A stretch of DNA of 64,000 bases from Tranquillimonas rosea (lineage in GTDB: Bacteria > Pseudomonadota > Alphaproteobacteria > Rhodobacterales > Rhodobacteraceae): NCBI RefSeq assembly GCF_900111315.1, contig NZ_FOGU01000005.1, positions 1 through 64,000 on the forward strand, given 5' to 3'. Shown here piece after piece: positions 56,992 through 64,000 of this stretch. The notes below the pieces were generated by a model. That model searched no databases. It was given only the letters and a program-made list of their open reading frames with translations, and was not told the DNA's origin. Position 1 is the first letter of the stretch. The number at the start of each line of letters is the position of its first letter. Made by a program: the position numbers and the translations under genes.

Positions 56992-58638
56992 ATGCCCAAC
57001 CGCCGCATCCTCTCCCTCTGGTTTCCCCGGATGGGGGCCGAACGCCTGCTGCGCGCCCAGCGGGGCACCACCGACGGCCCCCTGGCCGTGGTGGGCGAGT
57101 CCGGCGGGGCGCAGGTGCTGGTCAGCCTGTCGCAGGCGGCCGAGGCGGCCGGGTTGCGGCGCCACCAGCCGCTGCGCGACGCCACCGCGATGTGCCCCGC
57201 CCTGGTGACCCGGACGCACATGCCGCGCGCCGATGCCGACTTCCTGACCGCGCTGCGGCGGTGGGCGACGAAGTTCAGTCCCTGGGTCGCCGAGCATCCG
57301 CCCGACTCGTTGGTGATCGACCTGACCGGCTGCGCCCATCTCTTCGGCGGCGAGCCCGAGGTGATGCGCCAGGTGACGGAGGATTGCGAGGACCTGCGGC
57401 TGACCGTGCTGGCCGGCATCGCCGACACGGTGGGCGCGGCCTGGGCGCTGGCCCGCTATGCCGGTCGCGGAGCCGCGTCCGCGCGCTCCGGCGACGCCAT
57501 CGACCAGGAGGCGCACGCCACCCGCTCCCGCGCCGCCAAGCGCCGCCGGTGGGAGCGCGACGTCGCCGACATGGTGCCGGTGGCGCCCGATTCCCGCATC
57601 GCCCAGCCGGGGCAGACGCGGCAGGCGCTGGCCGCGCTGCCGCTGGCGGCCCTGCGCCTGCCGCCCGACACCGTGGCCCAGCTCGGGCGGCTCGGGCTGC
57701 GGCGGGTCGAAGAGCTCGTGAACCAGCCCCGCGCCGGGCTGGCGCGGCGGTTCGGGCGGCCGCTGGTCGACCGGATGGACCAGGCGATGGGCGTGTCGCC
57801 CGAACCCGTCTCGCCCTCGAAGCCGCCGGACCATTTCGGCGTGCGCCTCAGCCTGCCCGACCCGATCGGGCTGGAAGAGGACATGCTCGCCGCGATCGAC
57901 CGGCTGCTGCCGCCCCTGTGCGACAAGCTCACGAGGAAGGCCAAGGGCGCGCGACAGGTGCAGCTGATCTGCCACCGCACCGACGGGGCGATGGAATGGG
58001 CCGAGATCGGGTTGGCCCGCGCGGCGCAGGCGCCCGACCGGATTCGCCCCCTGCTCGAGTTGAAGCTGGCCGAGATCGACGCGGGTTTCGGCATCGACGT
58101 GATCCGCCTCGTCGCCACGGTGACCGAGCCCGTCTCGCTCCGGCAGCATGGCGGCCATGCCGAGGCCACCGCCCGCGCCCTGCGCCAGCAGCGCGGCGAG
58201 ACCGCGATGGAGGACCTGATCGGCCGCCTCGGCGCCCGCGTCGGGATGGACGCGATCACCCGCCGCCATCCGGGGGACAGCCACATTCCCGAAAAGACCT
58301 GCATCGTGCTGTCCGCCGCGTGGTCGGAACCGGCGCACGACTGGCCCGAGCCCGAACAGCCGCGCCCGCTGATGCTGTGGCGGCCCGAGCCGGTGCAGGC
58401 TCCCACGCGCCCCACCCCGCCCGAGACCTTCCGCTGGCGCGGGCGCGACTTCACCACCGCCGCCGTGCTGGGACCCGAACGGATCGCGCCGGAATGGTGG
58501 CTGGACGAGCCCGAGTGGCGCTCGGGCGTGCGCGACTACTGGCGCGTGACGGCCACCTCGGGCGACCGGCTGTGGCTGTTCTACGCCCATGGCGGGGCGA
58601 TGTCGGCGGGCTGGTTCTGCCAGGGGACCTTCCCCTGA
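56992..58638 (+). CDS. imuB: ImuB, Y-family DNA polymerase-like protein
   Basis: A 548-residue member of the ImuB family: a catalytically defective Y-family polymerase that acts with ImuA and DnaE2 in SOS mutagenesis. It opens MPNRRILSLWFPRMGAERLL, where the Asp of active polymerases is absent, and has SLVIDLTGCAHLFGGE (LTG-type degenerate second site), a helix-hairpin-helix and little-finger-like region, and a C-terminal ImuB domain (ERIAPEWWLDEPEWRSGVRDYW). The start is chosen at 56992 since upstream in-frame codons cover the LexA box; no Shine-Dalgarno is seen, so translation may be leaderless. No imuA or dnaE2 is adjacent. Confidence 0.9.
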   Translation: MPNRRILSLWFPRMGAERLLRAQRGTTDGPLAVVGESGGAQVLVSLSQAAEAAGLRRHQPLRDATAMCPALVTRTHMPRADADFLTALRRWATKFSPWVAEHPPDSLVIDLTGCAHLFGGEPEVMRQVTEDCEDLRLTVLAGIADTVGAAWALARYAGRGAASARSGDAIDQEAHATRSRAAKRRRWERDVADMVPVAPDSRIAQPGQTRQALAALPLAALRLPPDTVAQLGRLGLRRVEELVNQPRAGLARRFGRPLVDRMDQAMGVSPEPVSPSKPPDHFGVRLSLPDPIGLEEDMLAAIDRLLPPLCDKLTRKAKGARQVQLICHRTDGAMEWAEIGLARAAQAPDRIRPLLELKLAEIDAGFGIDVIRLVATVTEPVSLRQHGGHAEATARALRQQRGETAMEDLIGRLGARVGMDAITRRHPGDSHIPEKTCIVLSAAWSEPAHDWPEPEQPRPLMLWRPEPVQAPTRPTPPETFRWRGRDFTTAAVLGPERIAPEWWLDEPEWRSGVRDYWRVTATSGDRLWLFYAHGGAMSAGWFCQGTFP

Positions 58639-58683
58639 CCGTCGCGCTTGATTTTACCCAGCGGCGGCGCCACTCTTGACGGG

Positions 58684-59031
58684 ATGACAGTGCAGACGCC
58701 CACGCCGTTCCCGCAGCCCGCCTCGCCCGACCACACCGTCGCCTTCGACAAGCGGGAGCTCGGGGTGATCCTGACACTCTACGGACAGATGGTCGCCGCA
58801 GGAGAATGGCGCGACTACGGCATGTCCTTCCTGCGCGAAGTTGCCGTGTTCTCGGTCTTTCGCCGCGCGGCCGAGCATCCGCTCTACCGCATCGAGAAGC
58901 GCCCCAAGCTGCGCAACCGGCAGGGGCAGTATTCCGTGATCGGCATGGACGGCCAGATCCTCAAGCGCGGGCACGATCTCAGGACCGTGCTCCGCGTGCT
59001 CGAGCGCAAGCTCATCCGCCCGGTGGAGTGA
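58684..59031 (+). CDS. DUF2794 domain protein
   Basis: A 115-residue cytoplasmic protein of the alphaproteobacterial DUF2794 family, with VAFDKRELGVILTLYGQMVAAGEWRDY, FSVFRRAAEHPLYRIEKRP and the final GHDLRTVLRVLERKL. The function is unknown. ATG 58684 is likely; an in-frame upstream ATG at 58648 has weaker support. It is 45 bp after imuB and overlaps the convergent NlpC/P60 gene by 20 bases. Confidence 0.88.
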   Translation: MTVQTPTPFPQPASPDHTVAFDKRELGVILTLYGQMVAAGEWRDYGMSFLREVAVFSVFRRAAEHPLYRIEKRPKLRNRQGQYSVIGMDGQILKRGHDLRTVLRVLERKLIRPVE

Positions 59032-59847
59032 TCCGCCGCCGCGCGGTGACCGGTCCGTCGCCCTGCGCGGCGATCCGCGCCACGGCCGCGCGCGCATCCT
59101 CGTGAACCACGGCCATCGCGTGGGCATTGGCGTGGATCAGCGTCCCGCCGTCCACGGCCATCGCCACGTGGCCCTTCCAGAACACCAGGTCGCCCCGCCG
59201 CAGCGGCGCCTCGTCCCCTAGCGGCTCTCCCAGCGCCTCCTGCAGATCGCTGTCGCCCGGACAGGCGATGCCGCAGGCCAAGAGCGCGGCCTGAACCAGG
59301 CCGGAACAGTCGATCCCGTCGCCGGTGTTGCCGGCCCAGAGATAGGGCGTGCCAAGGAACGTCTCGGCCACCGCGACCGGATCGCGCCACGGCCGCCCGA
59401 TGCGACGCAGATGCGCCGCCTTCACATGCCCGCCGTCCGCCAGGGCCGCCCATGTCTCGCCCGTATCGGCACACGCCACGGCGGCCCCGAACGGCAGCCG
59501 CCGGTCCGGGGGCTGCTTGATGTCGGGCGCGGGATAGACATGGGTGTGCCGCAGGGCGACGACGTGGGTCGGCGTCTCGGCCGGGCCCAGCGCCGCCGCG
59601 TCGACATAGCCGCAATAGGAATCCTTCGCCGCCTGCACGAAGGCCCAGCCGTCCCGCCGCTCGAACACCTGCACGGCGTCGCCGTGCAGCAGCTCGCGGT
59701 CCCGCGCGCCGCCGGGGGTGGCGTGCAGGAAGGCCGCGAAGGGCACGACGCGCGCCGCCTCGCCCGCGACATAGCGGTCGGCCGTCACCGTGCCGCGCAG
59801 GGTCTCGGCCGCGACACGGCCATTGGCCGGCGTCAGGCGGCGGTCGC

Positions 59848-59851
<4 letters not shown>
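59012..59851 (-). CDS. NlpC/P60 family cell-wall peptidase with SH3 domains
   Basis: A 279-residue protein with two SH3-like N-terminal domains (about 18-90 and 95-150) and a C-terminal NlpC/P60 domain: GIDCSGLVQ (nucleophile Cys182), FWKGHVAMAV (His228) and LIHANAHAM (third polar residue). It should cleave D-Glu/L-diamino acid bonds in cell-wall peptides. No signal peptide is evident, so the substrate may be recycled muropeptides in the cytoplasm. It overlaps the aminopeptidase stop by four bases. Confidence 0.92.
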
Positions 59852-61233
<1,382 letters not shown>

Positions 61234-61301
61234 CGGGGATCCTGCGGTGCGTTCCGGAATGTCGCCACCCTAGTCCGCAGCGCCGCACCCGCAAGCCCCG
61301 C

Positions 61302-61670
61302 TCAGCAGAGCGGCTCGCGCACCGACCAGATCACGCAGAGCGTCGCGTCGCCCAGCCGGTCCAGCCGCGCCACGTTCGCGGCCAGCGCGATCTCGTCCCG
61401 GCCGCCCGCCAGCGCCACCACCGTCCGCGCCACCAGCGCCATGCGGTCCAGCCGGGCGTCCGACGACAGCTCTGCCACGCGGCCCGCGGCCCGGCGCAGC
61501 CGGTCGAACCGCGCATCGCGATAGGCCAGCGCCACCCGTGCCAGTTCCAGTGCCAGAAAATCCATCGTATCGCCGCGGGCGAGTTCTTCGGCCCGACCGG
61601 CGGGCGCCGACACCACCGCACAATCCCATCGGACCTGTTCTAGCGGCTGCAGCACCGTTACCTTCCCCAT
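61302..61670 (-). CDS. Conserved hypothetical protein
   Basis: A 122-residue, mostly helical, Arg/Ala/Leu-rich protein with MDFLALELARVALAYRDARFDRLRRAAG and RMALVARTVVALAGG. I recognise no domain. The start at 61670 (MGKVTVLQPL) is chosen because the upstream M at 61697 lacks support. It lies 68 bp upstream of the aminopeptidase gene on the same strand and could be in its operon. Low functional information; codon usage supports it as coding. Confidence 0.6.
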   Translation of the reverse strand: MGKVTVLQPLEQVRWDCAVVSAPAGRAEELARGDTMDFLALELARVALAYRDARFDRLRRAAGRVAELSSDARLDRMALVARTVVALAGGRDEIALAANVARLDRLGDATLCVIWSVREPLC

Positions 61671-61821
61671 GTGACCCGCCCGTCCATCGTTCCCCACGAC
61701 CGGTCTAGGCGGCTTTTCTCAAGAATCCCTTGCGCTCGGGGTGTTGCCACGCGCAGAAATCGCGCGAATTTCAGACGAATGGCCATCGATCCGGGCCGCA
61801 TCACGCGAAAGGAGGGCGGGA

Positions 61822-62472
61822 ATGGAGCATGTCAGGCCGCTGCCGACATATCTTGCGCAACGCTATCATGGCTGGAAGGCGACGACCTTTGCCGAGAACC
61901 GCGCCTGGTACAAGCGCCTCGCGGACGAAGGCCAGCGCCCGCGCGCGATGGTCATCTCGTGCTGCGACAGCCGGGTGAACGTCACGTCGATCTTCGGCGC
62001 CGATCAGGGCGAGTTCTTCATCCACCGCAACATCGCCAACCTCGTCCCGCCCTACGAGCCCGACGGAAACCAGCACGGCACCTCCGCCGCGGTCGAGTTC
62101 GCGGTCACGTCGCTCAAGGTCGCGCACCTGATCATCCTGGGTCATTCCAGCTGCGGCGGCGTCGCGGGCTGCTACGACATGTGCTCGGGCCACGCCCCCG
62201 ACCTGGAAGAGAAAAGCAGCTTTGTCGGCCGCTGGATGGACCTGCTGCGCCCCGGGTTCGAGCGTCTGCCGGCCGAGGCCGACGAAACGACGCGCCGCCG
62301 CGCGCTCGAGCATGAGGCCGTCAACGTATCGCTCGAGAACCTGATGACCTTCCCGTTCGTGCGCAGCGCGGTCGAAAACGGCAGCCTGTCGCTGCACGGA
62401 CTGTGGACCGACATCGGCGAGGGCCAGCTCTACTCGCTGGGCATCTCGGGCGAGGGCTTCGCCGCGGTGTGA
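61822..62472 (+). CDS. Beta-class carbonic anhydrase
   Basis: Interconverts CO2 and bicarbonate, supplying carboxylases. The 216 residues have the Zn ligands of the beta class: Cys47 with Asp49 and Arg51 in SCCDSR, and His108/Cys111 in LGHSSCGGVAGC. A strong AAAGGAGGG precedes ATG 61822; the earlier in-frame M at 61741 lacks a ribosome binding site. Convergent with the 51-residue gene, one base apart. Confidence 0.95.
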   Translation: MEHVRPLPTYLAQRYHGWKATTFAENRAWYKRLADEGQRPRAMVISCCDSRVNVTSIFGADQGEFFIHRNIANLVPPYEPDGNQHGTSAAVEFAVTSLKVAHLIILGHSSCGGVAGCYDMCSGHAPDLEEKSSFVGRWMDLLRPGFERLPAEADETTRRRALEHEAVNVSLENLMTFPFVRSAVENGSLSLHGLWTDIGEGQLYSLGISGEGFAAV

Positions 62473-62473
62473 C

Positions 62474-62629
62474 TCACGCGGCAGAGACAAGTTCCGGCCG
62501 TTCCCGACGCCGCACGGCCGGGGCCTCGTCCTCATCGTCGAGACCGGTGAAGATATTGGTCTGCGGCGCGCGCAGCGCCTTCAGCGCGGCAACGCGACGG
62601 GCGCGCGCCTTTTCCATCAGCTCGGACAT
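62474..62629 (-). CDS. Small 51-residue protein
   Basis: A short gene missed by a typical length cut-off. It starts MSELMEKARARRVAALKALR with a GAGGAGG ribosome binding site seven bases upstream, has a basic helical N-terminal half, then NIFTGLDDEDEAPAVRRRER and ends LVSAA. The third codon positions are strongly GC-biased throughout, like neighbouring genes. Function unknown; the basic helix and acidic middle suggest a nucleic-acid or protein partner. It stops one base from the carbonic anhydrase stop. Confidence 0.65.
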   Translation of the reverse strand: MSELMEKARARRVAALKALRAPQTNIFTGLDDEDEAPAVRRRERPELVSAA

Positions 62630-62875
62630 GACGTCCTCCTCTCAAGGGCCGGACCGGGCCGGCATCCGCATATCGGAACCCGCCACCGGGGCGGCCCGAC
62701 CTTCACCCGTGAAACACGTAAAGAACGGGGCAAAGTTTCACGCAGGCCCGGTTGTTTTCCGCCTTACGCGAGCCCCGCGCGATGCCGGGCCTTTGCGGTT
62801 AACGCGCAACGCATTGAAATACCTGCGCTTATCGCGCCGGCTCCCGTGCGGAAAAATCATCGTGAATATCGCGTC

Positions 62876-63838
62876 TCAGTTCCGCGTCACCAGGCAGAAC
62901 CCGCCCCGCGCCTGAAGCCGGCGGCACAGGGCGCGGGCCTCGTCGCGGCTCTGCGCCGGAACCTGCGCCGTGTACTGCCGGCCGCTCCCGCGGCCCGGCA
63001 GCGCGGACCGCACGATGTTCACCTCGACCCCGTCGAGGATGCCCGCGCTGTCCGACCGCGCCCTCTCGGCAAAGACCTCGGCGGTGCCGGGGCGCCGGGC
63101 GGCGGCGACGATCACGCCCCAGGGCGGCACCGGATCGCGGAACTCGCGGATCGAGCGGCCCTCGGCCTGGGTCAGGCACGCGTTCTCGAACGGGGTCTCT
63201 CCGTCCAGCCGGTAGTCCACCGTCTCGGGCGGGGTGTCGCGCCAGGCCCGCGCGGTATGCCCGGTGATCGAGGCGACGTAATCCTGCGTCTCGCCCGGCA
63301 GGATCGTGTCGGAATTGGCCAGGAACCGCTCCATCCGCGCCTCGCCCCCGTTGTAGGCGGCGGCGGCAAGGCCCAGGTTGCCGAACCGCTCCGACAGCTC
63401 GGCCAGGTAGGTCGCCGAGGCAAAGATCGCCTCGGCCGGGTTGAACGGGTCGGCCAGTCCCCGCAGGACCGCCGTGCCCGGCATGAACTGCGCGATGCCC
63501 TGGGCGCCCGCCGGGCTGATCGCGGTGGCATCGAACAGGCTTTCCTTCCACAGGAGCCGTGCAAAGAACCCAGTGTCGATCCCGACCTCGTCCGAGGCGG
63601 TCTCGATCAGGCCGCAGACATCGTCGAGATAGGTGTCGAGCGCGATGCAATGATCCCCGCCCTCGGTGCAGCGGACCTCGCGCCCAAGGTTCTCGGGCCG
63701 CTCGCGCGGCCGCAGCTCGGGCACCATCGCGCCCTCGGCCGCGGGCGTCGCGTCCTGCGCGCGGACCTCCGGCACCGGGGCCAGACCGCAGACAACGAGG
63801 AAAAGGCACAGGACACCGCGGCGCATGGCCGGGAACAT
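62876..63838 (-). CDS. Lytic transglycosylase (SLT family) with C-terminal SPOR-like region
   Basis: A 320-residue exported lytic transglycosylase. It has a signal peptide (about 1-27), a disulfide-prone CTEGGDHCIALDTYLDDVCGLI region, then the SLT catalytic core: LLWKESLFDATAISPAGAQGIAQFMPGTA with the catalytic Glu, and AAAAYNGGEAR. The C-terminus (YTAQVPAQSRDEARALCRRLQ) looks like a SPOR-type peptidoglycan-binding domain. Starts at 63838 and 63826 (MRRGVLC) are both possible. The role is cleavage of glycan strands in wall remodelling. Confidence 0.9.
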   Translation of the reverse strand: MFPAMRRGVLCLFLVVCGLAPVPEVRAQDATPAAEGAMVPELRPRERPENLGREVRCTEGGDHCIALDTYLDDVCGLIETASDEVGIDTGFFARLLWKESLFDATAISPAGAQGIAQFMPGTAVLRGLADPFNPAEAIFASATYLAELSERFGNLGLAAAAYNGGEARMERFLANSDTILPGETQDYVASITGHTARAWRDTPPETVDYRLDGETPFENACLTQAEGRSIREFRDPVPPWGVIVAAARRPGTAEVFAERARSDSAGILDGVEVNIVRSALPGRGSGRQYTAQVPAQSRDEARALCRRLQARGGFCLVTRN

Positions 63839-63895
63839 GGGCCGCGCCCCGAAAGCTGGCAAGCCCGCGCGGTGTCGCCCCCACAAGCGAAAGAC

Positions 63896-63918
63896 GGCGC
63901 CCCCGATCCGGGGACGCC
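63896..63918 (-). terminator. Hairpin downstream of the right-edge gene
   Basis: GGCG-c-CCCCG-ATC-CGGGG-a-CGCC: a 9-bp stem with one mismatch, between the right-edge partial gene (stop at 63956) and the transglycosylase start. On the minus strand a short GTCTTTC follows, a weak T-tract. Confidence 0.5.
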
Positions 63919-63955
63919 GCCATGACTCCGTGACCGTCGCGGTCGCGTGCGGGCC

Positions 63956-64000
63956 TCAGCCCTTCTTCAGCACGCGCTGGCCAAGCGTCTCGGCGATCTG
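63956..64000 (-). CDS. 3' end of an unidentified gene
   Basis: The last 14 codons and TGA stop of a minus-strand gene that enters from beyond the right edge (protein end QIAETLGQRVLKKG). Too little is present to name the product. The frame runs exactly to position 64000 with no other stop, codon use matches the neighbours, and the hairpin at 63896-63918 follows it. Confidence 0.55.
   Translation of the reverse strand, partial: QIAETLGQRVLKKG

Noticed and set aside
56281-58590. A long minus-strand frame over imuB and into ohrR
   Set aside because: Only its last 164 codons (the OhrR-like protein from 56775) are real; the rest mirrors imuB.
62708-62742. Inverted repeat CGTGAAAC/GTTTCACG upstream of the 51-residue gene
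   Set aside because: The 19-base gap is long for a terminator and no regulator nearby suggests an operator; possibly chance.

Overview
This is a GC-rich chromosomal window from an alphaproteobacterium, almost certainly a member of the Rhodobacterales (Rhodobacteraceae/Roseobacter group). The evidence is a short HprK next to RapZ, HPr, a mannose-type EIIA and ChvGI; a methylsuccinyl-CoA dehydrogenase of the ethylmalonyl-CoA pathway; several small domain families typical of this group (DUF1491, DUF2062, DUF2794, DUF3576, probably DUF6473); a Rhodobacter-type porin; and a direct-repeat LexA box of the GTTC-N7-GTTC type. The content is mostly core housekeeping genes in tight operons with 1 to 14 bp overlaps and frequent GTG starts. 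I see no rRNA, tRNA, CRISPR array, insertion sequence or prophage.

Layout. 1-4.4 kb (minus): tuf, running off the left edge, a lipoprotein and parC. 4.5-7.2 kb (plus): an SH3-domain exported protein, an SDR, a HIG1-type membrane protein, a PduO-type cobalamin adenosyltransferase and a small membrane protein. 7.3-10.8 kb: etfBA and 3-hydroxybutyryl-CoA dehydrogenase, with a convergent DUF6473-like gene between them. 11-16.4 kb (minus): acyltransferase, ptsH, EIIA, rapZ, hprK, chvG and chvI, a signalling operon. 16.7-22.5 kb: pckA, TauE-like exporter, mcd, an NAD-dependent reductase and a META lipoprotein. 22.5-32.5 kb (minus): recO, a membrane protein, DUF1491, era, rnc, lepB, acpS, a CAP-domain protein, pdxJ, DUF2062, the (p)ppGpp synthetase/hydrolase, rpoZ and folK.

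32.6-35.7 kb (plus): NYN protein, YqaA-like protein, ispH, DUF3429-like protein and rnhA. 35.8-38.2 kb (minus): fmt and three tandem peptide-deformylase genes, the last of them catalytically degenerate. 38.3-45.7 kb: MalY/PatB-type enzyme, cenR-like regulator, ribA, L,D-transpeptidase, yggS, porin, DUF3576 lipoprotein and a glycosyltransferase. 45.9-50.6 kb (plus): leuS, lptE, holA and a GST. 50.6-56.3 kb: HAD hydrolase, DUF188 protein, fghA, a small secreted peptide with a TetR regulator, an NYN/LOTUS protein, GNAT, formaldehyde dehydrogenase and an I78-type lipoprotein. 56.3-64 kb: ohrR-like regulator, imuB under a LexA box, DUF2794, NlpC/P60, leucyl aminopeptidase, carbonic anhydrase, an unlisted 51-residue protein, a lytic transglycosylase, and the tail of an unidentified gene.

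How it fits together. Carbon metabolism (pckA, mcd, etfBA, hbd), envelope biogenesis (ChvGI, CenR, LptE, porin, lytic transglycosylase, L,D-transpeptidase), translation (tuf, leuS, fmt/def) and formaldehyde detoxification (frmA/fghA) are all represented. I found no obvious new multi-gene system. The most distinctive signals are the degenerate third deformylase, the 19-bp inverted repeat upstream of the peptide/TetR pair, the tandem operator-like repeat upstream of pckA, a REP-like element placed in sense orientation behind three genes, and an imuB that has a LexA box but no imuA or dnaE2 next to it.
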